From an uncultured Microbacteriaceae bacterium (GTDB lineage Bacteria > Actinomycetota > Actinomycetes > Actinomycetales > Microbacteriaceae), in the NCBI GenBank assembly GCA_937872445.1, contig CALMSL010000040.1:1-56889 (forward strand): DNA of 56,889 bases, read 5' to 3'. Position 1 is the stretch's first letter; each line of letters begins with the position of its first letter. The notes beneath the pieces were generated by a model, which saw only the letters and a list, made by a program, of their open reading frames with translations, did not search any database and was not told where the DNA came from. Below, piece by piece: positions 49,466 to 56,889 of the stretch. The position numbers and the translations under genes are program-made.

Positions 49466-51415
49466 ATGTCTCACTCTTCTGCTGCGCCCGCAGTTTCCCC
49501 TCCGGCGACGGGCTCCTCCGTGGTGATGACCCACCGACAGATCCTGCTCGTCCTGTACGGGCTCATGGCCGGGATGTTCCTGTCCGCGCTCGACCAGACC
49601 GTCGTGGGTACGGCCATCCGCACGATTGGCGATGACCTGAACGGCCTCAGCCTTCAGGCGTGGGTGACGACGGCGTACCTGATCGTCGCCACGATCAGCA
49701 CGCCCATCTACGGCAAGCTTTCCGACATTTTCGGACGGCGTCCGCTGTTCCTGTTTGCGATAGGAATCTTCATCGTCGGTTCCATTCTGTCGTCATTCTC
49801 CACCTCGATGGTGGAGCTGGCCGGGTTCCGCGCCCTGCAGGGCCTCGGTGCCGGCGGCCTCATGTCGATGCCGCTCGCGATCATGGGCGACATGCTCGCA
49901 CCGCGCGAGCGCGCCAAATACCAGGGCTACTTCCTCGCCGTGTTCGGCGTTTCCAGCGTGCTCGGCCCGCTCATCGGCGGCCTGTTCGCCGGGACCGACC
50001 AGATCCTCTGGATTGCCGGTTGGCGCTGGGTGTTCCTGATCAACGTGCCGATCGGCATCATCGCGCTCGGCATGGTGATGAAGTTTCTGCACCTGCCAAA
50101 GATCCACGGCACGTCAGTACGCATCGACTGGTGGGGCGCCACAGCGGTCATCGTCGCGCTCGTGCCTCTGCTGCTCATCGCGGAGGAGGGTCAGGACTGG
50201 GGCTGGACGAGTCCGGCGGCGTTCGCCTGCTACGGCATCGGCATCATCGGCATCATCGCGTTCATCCTGATCGAGTTCCGGATGAAGGACGACGCGCTCA
50301 TCCCGATCAAACTGTTCCACTCCCCGACGTTCTCGATGGCAACGATCATTGGCGTCCTCGTCGGGTTCGGGATGTTCGGCGCGATGATGACCATCCCGCT
50401 GTTCCTGCAGATCGTGCTCGGCTCCACGCCCACCGAGAGCGGCTTCCAGATGCTGCCCATGATTTTGGGGCTCATGATCGCGTCGATCGGCAGCGGCCTG
50501 CTCATCGCCCGCAACGGCAGGTACCGGATGTTCCCGATCCTGGGAACCGGGCTCATGGCGGCGGGCTTCCTGTACCTGAGTTTCCTCAAATACGACTCGC
50601 CGTTCCTGTTTGTCGCCGGCGGGATGCTGCTGATCGGGCTCGGACTCGGCCAGCTCATGCAGACGCTGACGATTGCCAGCCAGAACTCGGTGGGCTTGAG
50701 GGACATGGGCGTGGCCACGAGTGCGTCAACGTTCTTCCGGCAAATTGGTGGAACTTTGGGTACCGCCATCATGCTTTCTCTGCTGTTCACGCTCATGCCG
50801 TTGAACATCCAGACATCTCTCTCGGATACGCCAACATTGCGCAGCGCGCTCGATGCCGCCATGACCCCCACGGTTGCGTCGGCGCCCGAGAACAAGGCCA
50901 TCATGAGCCTCATTTACACGAATATCGTGACGCCACTGGAGGAGGGCTCCCAGACGGCCGCCCACGCTGCGGGCGTCCAGGCCCTCGTGGCGCAGGGCGT
51001 GCCGCAGGCGGATGCGGAAGCGAAAGTTCCCGCCAAACCGCTCGATTTCTCGAAGGCCACGGTGCGCAGCCAGGTTCTCGACCAGGCGGTGTCGGAGATA
51101 GCGACGAAACTCAGCGAAGCCAAGGGGACGTCGTCGGTAGGCGGCAGCAGCGCGATCAACGACACGTCGTTCCTGAAGGGTGCGGACAGCAGGCTGACGA
51201 AGCCGTTCCTCACGGGGTTCACGCAGTCCACGATCACGATCTACTGGCTCGCCTTCAGCGTCGTGCTGCTCGCGTTCGTGCTGGCGTTGTTCTTCAAGAC
51301 GCCGGCGCTGCGGGCGAAGTCCGCCCTTCAGGAGGCCGCCGACGATGCCCACGCCGAGCGCGCGAAGGCAGAGGCGGATGCGGCCCCCGACGACGAGTTG
51401 ACGCTCGTCCACTAG
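49466..51415 (+). CDS. MDR family MFS transporter (14 membrane segments)
   Basis: 649 residues. GKLSDIFGRRPLFLFAIGIF is the MFS motif A, and ALDQTVVGTAIRTIGDDL the D1-type motif of DHA2 drug efflux transporters (EmrB/QacA). Fourteen hydrophobic segments are likely, with a large loop of about 110 residues (TSLSDTPTLRSALDAAM through SFLKGADSRL) before the last one, and a charged Ala/Asp tail. Proton-driven export of toxic compounds is inferred. ATG 49466 with GAGGACGA upstream. The 140 bases before it include the divergent aminotransferase promoter. Confidence 0.9.
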   Translation: MSHSSAAPAVSPPATGSSVVMTHRQILLVLYGLMAGMFLSALDQTVVGTAIRTIGDDLNGLSLQAWVTTAYLIVATISTPIYGKLSDIFGRRPLFLFAIGIFIVGSILSSFSTSMVELAGFRALQGLGAGGLMSMPLAIMGDMLAPRERAKYQGYFLAVFGVSSVLGPLIGGLFAGTDQILWIAGWRWVFLINVPIGIIALGMVMKFLHLPKIHGTSVRIDWWGATAVIVALVPLLLIAEEGQDWGWTSPAAFACYGIGIIGIIAFILIEFRMKDDALIPIKLFHSPTFSMATIIGVLVGFGMFGAMMTIPLFLQIVLGSTPTESGFQMLPMILGLMIASIGSGLLIARNGRYRMFPILGTGLMAAGFLYLSFLKYDSPFLFVAGGMLLIGLGLGQLMQTLTIASQNSVGLRDMGVATSASTFFRQIGGTLGTAIMLSLLFTLMPLNIQTSLSDTPTLRSALDAAMTPTVASAPENKAIMSLIYTNIVTPLEEGSQTAAHAAGVQALVAQGVPQADAEAKVPAKPLDFSKATVRSQVLDQAVSEIATKLSEAKGTSSVGGSSAINDTSFLKGADSRLTKPFLTGFTQSTITIYWLAFSVVLLAFVLALFFKTPALRAKSALQEAADDAHAERAKAEADAAPDDELTLVH

Positions 51416-51475
51416 GTCGCCAGTGAGTTTTGCGCAGGGCACCCCCGCGCGCAGGCGGCCTCGTAGTATGGCGGG

Positions 51476-52207
51476 GTGAGCAGCCAGTCGAGCACCGCAC
51501 CATCGCCCAGGGTGTCGGCGACGGTTTTGCTCCTGCGCGACGACCCGTTCGAGGTTCTCCTGGTGGGCAGGTCCTCCCGGGGCGCGTTCGCGTCGGCGCT
51601 CGTGTTTCCGGGTGGGGCGATCGATCCCGCGGATGGCGAGGACGGATGGCGGTCGCTCGTTGCGGACTTCGAGGAAACTTTCCCCGGCGAGCGCGCGCTG
51701 AGCATCGGTGCCGTGCGTGAAGTGTGGGAGGAGACAGGCATCCTGATTGGCAACGCCGCGGCGCCGACGCGGGACGGGCGGCCGTTCCGCGACGCGCTCG
51801 AATCTGCGCGAGCGAGCATCCGGCTTGATGCGCTCACGCACTTCGCGCACTGGATCACGCCGGTCACCGAACCTCGGCGATTCGACACACATTTCTTTCT
51901 CGCGCTCGCTCCGGCGGGCCAGGATGCCGTGCCCGACGGAAGTGAAACTCTGACTGCCGAGTGGATGGCCCCATCCCGCGCAGTGGAACTCGCACGATCC
52001 GGTGCCCGCCCCATCATCTTTCCCACGATGTTGAACCTCGCGCGGCTATCGGAAAGCGCGAACAGCGCGGAGGCGATCGCGGCGGCGCGGGCGCAATCCC
52101 GGGTCACCGTGCAGCCGGAAATGACCACCGGGGCGGACGGACGGCGCCACGTCGCCATCCCTCCGGAGGCCGGATATCCGATTGCCGAGTGGCGCGACAT
52201 TCGCTGA
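51476..52207 (+). CDS. NUDIX hydrolase
   Basis: 243 residues. SALVFPGGAIDPADG opens the fold and AVREVWEETGILIG carries the REUxEExGU Nudix box. The C-terminal part resembles the long NUDIX/CoA-type family of actinobacteria rather than MutT. It hydrolyses a nucleoside diphosphate linked compound, identity unknown. GTG 51476 follows TAGTAT by six bases. Confidence 0.88.
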   Translation: MSSQSSTAPSPRVSATVLLLRDDPFEVLLVGRSSRGAFASALVFPGGAIDPADGEDGWRSLVADFEETFPGERALSIGAVREVWEETGILIGNAAAPTRDGRPFRDALESARASIRLDALTHFAHWITPVTEPRRFDTHFFLALAPAGQDAVPDGSETLTAEWMAPSRAVELARSGARPIIFPTMLNLARLSESANSAEAIAAARAQSRVTVQPEMTTGADGRRHVAIPPEAGYPIAEWRDIR

Positions 52208-52251
52208 GTGCGCCCAGCCTGCGGTTGGGCCTGAAGGAATTTGCCCGTTCG

Positions 52252-52278
52252 TGTCGATTGGCCCTGTCGTGGACCGTC
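52252..52278 (+). promoter_or_regulatory. Candidate ECF42-type promoter
   Basis: TGTCGA (52252-52257), 17 bases, then CGTC (52275-52278). The ECF42 sigma group is reported to use TGTCGA at -35 and CGA/TC at -10, so this may be the autoregulated promoter of the YciI-sigma operon that starts 39 bases further. A GTCAC-TTTG-GTGAC inverted repeat overlaps its end. Confidence 0.55.
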
Positions 52279-52316
52279 ACTTTGGTGACAGCATTTCCCA
52301 CAAGAAAGGTTCACTC

Positions 52317-52694
52317 ATGCGATATTCACTCCTGCTCAACTACGCCGAGCCCGGAGCCGACGAAATTCCCGCTGAAACGATTGCGGAGGCCCAGGCAGCA
52401 TTTGACCGTTACGCGAAAGCGCTCGACGCGGCCGGTGTGCTCGTCGCCGCCGACATTCTGAAGCCGACCGCGACATCCACCACCGTGACCCTGCGAAATG
52501 GGAGCCTGCACGTTCAGGACGGACCGTTCGCCGACACCAAGGAACAACTTGCGGGAGTGTTCCTGGTTGACGTGCCTGATCTGGATGCGGCGCTCGCGTG
52601 GGCCGAGAAATGTCCGGCGGCGCAATGGGGCACGATCGAGGTACGTCCAACGGCGACGTATTTCGCGGACGGCCAATGGCACCAGGTGGGGTGA
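52317..52694 (+). CDS. YciI/DGPF-domain protein
   Basis: 125 residues. RYSLLLNYAEPGADEIPAET and VQDGPFADTKEQLAGVFLVDV, with the DGPF motif, mark the YCII-related family that is genetically linked to ECF42 sigma factors. The role is unknown; a ferredoxin-like fold is known for the family. ATG 52317 with AAAGG upstream. Its TGA overlaps the sigma factor start (GTGA). Confidence 0.88.
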   Translation: MRYSLLLNYAEPGADEIPAETIAEAQAAFDRYAKALDAAGVLVAADILKPTATSTTVTLRNGSLHVQDGPFADTKEQLAGVFLVDVPDLDAALAWAEKCPAAQWGTIEVRPTATYFADGQWHQVG

Positions 52695-53908
52695 CGCCCG
52701 CCACGCGGGCGGAGGAGGTCGCGCGGAAGTCGTACGGTCGACTTCTCGCGGTGCTCGCCGCCCGCACCGGCGACATCCCCGCCGCCGAGGATGCCCTTTC
52801 CGATGCGTTCGAACGCGCCCTGCGGACCTGGCCGGAGCGCGGCATCCCCGACAACCCCGAAGGGTGGCTCGTGACGGTGGCGAAGAATCGCTGGCTGGAC
52901 GAAATGAGACGCCCAACCCTGTCGGCGATTGACGCGGCAAAAACACCGGTTGAAGACGCAGCGTTCGAAGATGCGGAAATGAACAGAATCCCCGATAAAC
53001 GGCTCGAGCTGATGTTCGCGTGCGCGCACCCTGCCCTGGATGCCGCAGTGCACACGCCGCTGATTCTGCAGGTGGTGCTCGGTGTCGAAGCATCCGACAT
53101 TGCCGCCGCGTACGCGATGCCGACGGCGACACTCGCGCAGCGCCTGGTTCGGGCGAAGCAACGAATCCGCGATGCGCGCATTCCGTTTTCGGTGCCCTCC
53201 GTCGAGGACATGCCGAGGCGCCTCCCCGCCGTGCTCGAGGCAATTTACGGCGCGTATGCCATCGACTGGCAGGTGGTATCAGGCCCGACCGTGCGGGAGT
53301 CTCTGTCGGCGGAGGCGCTCTATCTCGCGGTAACGCTGGCCTCCCTCCTGCCCGAAGAGCCGGAGGCGCTGGGGCTTGCGGCGCTCCTGTCGTTGTCGAT
53401 AAGTCGGTTCTCGGCGCGCACCCGGGACGGGATGACGGTGCCGCTCGATGAACAAGATGTCTCACTCTGGGACCGGACGCTCATCGCGCAGGGCGAGTCA
53501 CTGTTGGGCCGGGCGCATGAGGCCGGTCGGATCGGGCGGTTCCAACTGGAGGCCGCCATCCAGTCGGTGCACTGCGCTCGCGTATCGACCGGTGTGACCG
53601 ATTGGGCTGCGCTGTTGAAGCTCCACTCGGCGCTCATCCGCATCGCGCCGACGCTCGGCGCGCAGGTTTCGCTGGCGGCGGTGATCGCCCGTGTGGAGGG
53701 GCCATCCGCGGGACTTGCCTCGCTGGATACGCTCGGGCGCCCCCGATTCCAGCCGTATTGGGCGACTCGCGCCCACCTGCTCGCGCTCAGCGGCCAACGG
53801 GAGGCTGCTGCCGAGTCGTACGCGAAAGCGATCAGCCTGACCGCGGATGCTCCCCTGCTCGCGTATCTCATTGATCGCTCTGATGAGCTGGTCGGCCGCG
53901 ATTCGTGA
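52691..53908 (+). CDS. ECF RNA polymerase sigma factor, ECF42-like with long C-terminal extension
   Basis: 405 residues. Regions 2 and 4 of an ECF sigma factor occupy the first 180 residues (DALSDAFERALRTWPERGIP, DNPEGWLVTVAKNRWLDE; SDIAAAYAMPTATLAQRLVRAKQRI). A further 220 residues, helical and TPR-like, replace an anti-sigma factor, as in the ECF42 group (also DUF6596). GTG 52691 overlaps the DGPF gene. Regulation likely works through the extension. Confidence 0.9.
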   Translation: MTPATRAEEVARKSYGRLLAVLAARTGDIPAAEDALSDAFERALRTWPERGIPDNPEGWLVTVAKNRWLDEMRRPTLSAIDAAKTPVEDAAFEDAEMNRIPDKRLELMFACAHPALDAAVHTPLILQVVLGVEASDIAAAYAMPTATLAQRLVRAKQRIRDARIPFSVPSVEDMPRRLPAVLEAIYGAYAIDWQVVSGPTVRESLSAEALYLAVTLASLLPEEPEALGLAALLSLSISRFSARTRDGMTVPLDEQDVSLWDRTLIAQGESLLGRAHEAGRIGRFQLEAAIQSVHCARVSTGVTDWAALLKLHSALIRIAPTLGAQVSLAAVIARVEGPSAGLASLDTLGRPRFQPYWATRAHLLALSGQREAAAESYAKAISLTADAPLLAYLIDRSDELVGRDS

Positions 53909-54041
53909 CGTAGTCCACCGTAAGTTCTCGCGGAAAATTCCTCTGGTTTGTTCGCCCACGCAGTCGTATTCTTCCTGATGCAGGTTGCCTCCGCGCCATC
54001 CGGCCACCCGGGTGGGCAACCCCCATCAGAAAGGCAGAATC

Positions 54042-55184
54042 ATGCAATTACGATCCCGGCTCGCGGCCGGTGTCCTGGCAGTCATCGCAACCCTTGCGCT
54101 GACCGCAACTTCGGCCGTCGCTTCCGACGAGCACGGCGACTCTGATCACGATTGGTCGCATTCAGAATCCGGCAAACTGGATCACATTTTCGTGATCATG
54201 CTGGAGAACCACTCACAGTCGAGTGTGATTGGCGACGTGAACGCGCCGTTCATGACCGGTCTCGCCAACACGTATTCAATGGCGGACCAGTATTACGGAG
54301 TCACCCACCCATCGATGCCGAACTACATCGCGGCAATTGCCGGCGACAATTTCGGGATTCAGGATGACAATGACCAGAATGTGGTCAACCTCGACCGCAC
54401 CAATCTGGTCGACCAGCTCGAGGCTCACCATGTGAGCTGGGGCGCCTATCTGGAGACCCTTCCGGAGAACAAGCTCGACCGGTTCGGGCCCGTTCTGCCG
54501 AACGGTTCAACGGCATCCCTCTACGCGAAGAAGCACAATCCATTTGTGTTGTTCGATGACGTGAAGAACAATCCGGCACGGATGGCCAACATCAAGGATT
54601 ACTCCCAGCTGGCCACCGATTTGAACAGCAAGAAAGCTCCAGAGTTCGTGTGGATCAGCCCGAACCAGTGCAACGACATGCACGGCGGTGTTTACGACAC
54701 GGTGCCAGGACATTCCGAGACACCGTGCCCGTATGGCAGCGCGAAGGATGATGCGAACGACGCGTCGCTGAAGCAGAAGGCGGACGCGTTCGTGCACACT
54801 GCCGTCGACACGATCATGAATTCGAGGGCGTGGACGAAACACTCGGCCATCGTGATTGTCACGGATGAGAACGACTACACCGGAAATCACGAGACCGGCG
54901 GCTGGGAGAGTGCGGACGGATGCTGCGACTCCCCGTACGTGAGCGCGGCGGACGCGCGGGTCAGCGCGAGCTGGCCCGGCGGCACCTACGGCGGGGGACT
55001 CATTCCCGCGATCGTCGTGTCGGCATCCGGCCCGCGGCACTTCGTGGACCACACGCCGTACAACCACTATTCGCTGCTGACCACGATCGAGGACAACTGG
55101 GATCTCGGTTACCTCGGCCACGCTGGCGACACGGCGAACGGCGTCGTGCCGATGTGGAAGTCGTTCACCGGCAAGTCCAAGTAG
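54042..55184 (+). CDS. Secreted phosphoesterase family protein (acid phosphatase-like)
   Basis: 380 residues. Residues 1-27 are a Sec signal peptide (RLAAGVLAVIATLALTATSAVA). DHIFVIMLENHSQSSVIG, HPSMPNYIAAIAGDNFG and AIVIVTDENDY are the metal and nucleophile motifs of the PF04185 phosphoesterase family (SapM, phospholipase C related). It probably hydrolyses phosphomonoesters outside the cell; substrate unknown. ATG 54042 with GAAAGG upstream; the gap before it (53909-54041) holds only a GGGTGGGCAACCCCC-like hairpin. Confidence 0.88.
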   Translation: MQLRSRLAAGVLAVIATLALTATSAVASDEHGDSDHDWSHSESGKLDHIFVIMLENHSQSSVIGDVNAPFMTGLANTYSMADQYYGVTHPSMPNYIAAIAGDNFGIQDDNDQNVVNLDRTNLVDQLEAHHVSWGAYLETLPENKLDRFGPVLPNGSTASLYAKKHNPFVLFDDVKNNPARMANIKDYSQLATDLNSKKAPEFVWISPNQCNDMHGGVYDTVPGHSETPCPYGSAKDDANDASLKQKADAFVHTAVDTIMNSRAWTKHSAIVIVTDENDYTGNHETGGWESADGCCDSPYVSAADARVSASWPGGTYGGGLIPAIVVSASGPRHFVDHTPYNHYSLLTTIEDNWDLGYLGHAGDTANGVVPMWKSFTGKSK

Positions 55185-55328
55185 TACGCGACGGGTGATC
55201 GGAACAGGCCAGTTTTCGTGGCGGGCCTGTTGGGATCTGCCGGTGCCGGATGCCCGTCATGCATGTCAGGAAATCGCCGCGCCCGCTCTCTTTACCCGCC
55301 TGCCGTTTCCGAGTAATCTTTCGTCACC

Positions 55329-56003
55329 GTGACAACGTATGAACGCTATCTCCGCACGATCGCTGGCGGCGGCACCCCCGATCGGCTCGTATTTTTCAGC
55401 GACGCTGTTTTCGCCATCGCGATGACGTTGCTGGTGGTGGAACTCAAGGTTCCGCACGTCCCGGATGCCCAGATCGGCCATGAGCTCGCGCTTCTCACGC
55501 CGGAGTTTCTGTCCTTCGTCCTCAGCTTCGTCGTTATCGGCGCGGTGTGGATGTCCCATCACCGTAAGTTCCGGGCGATCAACGGGTACACCCAGCCGCT
55601 CGTGCGGCTGAACCTCGTGATGCTTCTGGCTGTGGCATCCCTCCCGTTCACGACATCGCTCCTCGGCCGCTACGGTGACACGCAGATCAGTGTGTACCTG
55701 TACGCCGGCACGATCGCCGTAATCGGTTTCCTCATGAGCGCCATGTGGATCTATGCGTGGCACCGAGGTCTGGTGAATCCGGATGTCACGGTGGATGTTT
55801 TTCGTTTCGTGCTCGTGCAGTCGTTTCCGATTCCCGGAATCTTCCTGTTGTCGATTCCCGTTGCGGCACTCGCCGGTGCCACACCAGCGGAGTTGACCTG
55901 GATCGCCGCGGTTCCGGCATCCCTCATCATCAACCTCGTGTACCGCTCGTTTTCAGCCAGAACCCGTCACCCCGCTCAAGACCCCGAAGGGAATCCCCAG
56001 TGA
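55329..56003 (+). CDS. TMEM175 family potassium channel-like protein (DUF1211)
   Basis: 224 residues, six membrane segments. RLVFFSDAVFAIAMTLLVVEL holds the RxxxFSD motif that defines TMEM175/DUF1211 proteins, K+-selective channels in studied bacteria. It has one repeat and would act as a tetramer. GTG 55329; TAATCT lies nine bases upstream. Its TGA overlaps the start of the CPBP gene (GTGA). Confidence 0.9.
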   Translation: MTTYERYLRTIAGGGTPDRLVFFSDAVFAIAMTLLVVELKVPHVPDAQIGHELALLTPEFLSFVLSFVVIGAVWMSHHRKFRAINGYTQPLVRLNLVMLLAVASLPFTTSLLGRYGDTQISVYLYAGTIAVIGFLMSAMWIYAWHRGLVNPDVTVDVFRFVLVQSFPIPGIFLLSIPVAALAGATPAELTWIAAVPASLIINLVYRSFSARTRHPAQDPEGNPQ

Positions 56004-56821
56004 AGCGTCACCCGCTCGTCGTATTTTTCGTCCTCGCGTTCGTCCTCACCTGGTTCGTGTGGGGAACAACTCTTGCGCAGCAGGCGGGGCTCATCGGCTG
56101 GCACATCCCGCAGTCGCTCGCGTTCTGGCTGGGCCTGCCGATCGCCAGCTACGGGACCGCGGCGCTCACCGGAGGGTGGCCGGCGGTGAAAGATTTGCTA
56201 CTGCGGCTCATCCGGGTCGTCGTAAACCCGGTCTGGTATCTGGCCGCACTGCTGATTCCGGCGATTCTGGTGACTGTCGGGGCGCTGCTGGGCCAGCTGT
56301 TTGGGTCGCCTGCTGCGGTTGGCGCCGCGGTTCCGGTGAGCACCGTGCTCGGCCTGCTCGCGTTCAACGCCTTTATGTGGCTGCTCACGGAAGAGACCGC
56401 GTGGCGCGGTTTCGCCCTCCCGCGGCTTCAGGTCAGGTTCAACCCGCTCACCGCGTCGCTTGTGCTTGGCGTGATTTGGGCACTCTGGCATCTCCCGCTG
56501 TTCTTCATCGCCGACTCGTTCCAGGCGCAGATTCCGTACGTCGGATTCTTCATCTCCACGATGGCGACATCCGTGCTCATTGGCTGGCTGTTCAATCACG
56601 CGAAGGGCAGCGTGCTGATTGCCGCACTGTTCCACGCGGTGATGGATGTCGGCATCGCGTTCAGCGGCGTGATGTCGGGAAGCGCGCTGCTGTTTTGGGT
56701 GTTCGTTGCCGTGCAGGTGGTCGCGGCCGCCGCCGTCTCTCCCAACCTTGCGCGGCTCGCGAAGGTGGAGCGTTTTCCGTTCGAGGAGTCAAAAACAGTT
56801 GGTGCGCCCGGAGGTGTGTGA
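56000..56821 (+). CDS. CPBP family intramembrane metalloprotease, possibly 3'-truncated by an IS
   Basis: 273 residues, about eight membrane segments. LTEETAWRGFALPRLQ is the EExxxR motif, LWHLPLFF the second and LFHAVMDVG the third (His) of CPBP (Abi, Rce1-like) glutamic proteases. Its last four residues and TGA come from the conserved end sequence also found at 7311, i.e. from the IS481-like end, so the original C-terminus may have been longer. Confidence 0.85.
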   Translation: MKRHPLVVFFVLAFVLTWFVWGTTLAQQAGLIGWHIPQSLAFWLGLPIASYGTAALTGGWPAVKDLLLRLIRVVVNPVWYLAALLIPAILVTVGALLGQLFGSPAAVGAAVPVSTVLGLLAFNAFMWLLTEETAWRGFALPRLQVRFNPLTASLVLGVIWALWHLPLFFIADSFQAQIPYVGFFISTMATSVLIGWLFNHAKGSVLIAALFHAVMDVGIAFSGVMSGSALLFWVFVAVQVVAAAAVSPNLARLAKVERFPFEESKTVGAPGGV

Positions 56822-56889
56822 GTTCAGGACATATGTCCCTAGTGATACGTCACTGGTGTCTCGCGACATAGGTCACAGTGCTATGCATG
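56810..56889 (+). mobile_element. Left end of an IS481-like insertion sequence (cut by the window edge)
   Basis: Positions 56810-56832 are identical to 7311-7333. TGTGAGTTCAGGACAT followed by further GACAT words and palindromes (GGACATATGTCC at 56827-56838; AGTGATACGTCACT at 56841-56854) is typical of the ends of actinobacterial IS481 elements, where transposase-binding sites repeat. A transposase start could be the ATG at 56883 or 56887, but the gene lies outside. Family recognition is from memory of such ends. Confidence 0.6.

Overview
The window looks like chromosomal DNA of a high-GC actinobacterium, most likely Micrococcales and probably Microbacteriaceae. The grounds are a menaquinone (not ubiquinone) pathway, Ccs/Res type cytochrome c maturation, a DUF222/HNH (13E12-type) gene under a mycobacterial-type SOS box, a 32-residue bS22 (AURKAIP1/COX24-domain) gene, and very many genes whose start codon lies 5-7 bases after a TANNNT -10 hexamer, i.e. 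leaderless transcripts. The taxon is inferred; no rRNA is present.

Region 1 to about 7345 is accessory. It is visibly less GC-rich than the rest and carries mostly orphan genes: a winged-helix/nucleotidyltransferase pair resembling an AbiE toxin-antitoxin unit (117-1382), several small unknowns, a DUF2510 membrane protein, a Gly/Ser/Lys-rich small protein followed by a Swt1-like HEPN domain fused to pentapeptide repeats (3845-5255), a Cys/His-rich small protein and a RibD_C/DHFR-like reductase. It ends at tRNA-Met, and pieces of that tRNA 3' end recur at position 4 and at 7301, so it may be a tRNA-targeted island or the wreck of one. No integrase is in view.

Region 7337-18790 holds tRNA-Met, tRNA-Thr and tRNA-Tyr, envelope genes (M23 peptidase, lytic transglycosylase, cardiolipin synthase), an inositol-phosphatase-like gene whose start codon abuts tRNA-Tyr, yajQ, an FprA-type ferredoxin reductase, and the first menaquinone genes (polyprenyl synthase, menG, menF), then a PPK2 kinase. 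Region 18831-27635 carries menD, menA, menE, menB and menC with small membrane proteins and the SOS-controlled HNH gene between them. Region 27632-33125 is an operon for cytochrome c maturation (histidine phosphatase, resA, ccdA, resB, ccsB, unknown membrane protein). Menaquinone synthesis and cytochrome c assembly thus sit side by side, serving one respiratory chain.

Region 33169-45121 is housekeeping: archaeal-type AspRS, DNA alkylation repair-like protein, redox and stress proteins, bS22, two small regulators, Trk potassium uptake, proC, a cation diffusion facilitator, a glutamine amidotransferase, tadA, upp, a PhoB-type DNA-binding protein preceded by an unlisted leaderless 33-residue peptide, and a PrmC-like methyltransferase. 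After a probable small RNA come pseudouridine catabolism (psuK, psuG), a class V aminotransferase, an MDR transporter, a NUDIX hydrolase, an ECF42-type sigma factor with its DGPF/YciI partner, a secreted phosphoesterase, a TMEM175-like channel and a CPBP protease. The window closes in the left end of an IS481-like element. REP-like palindromes lie at three gene ends.
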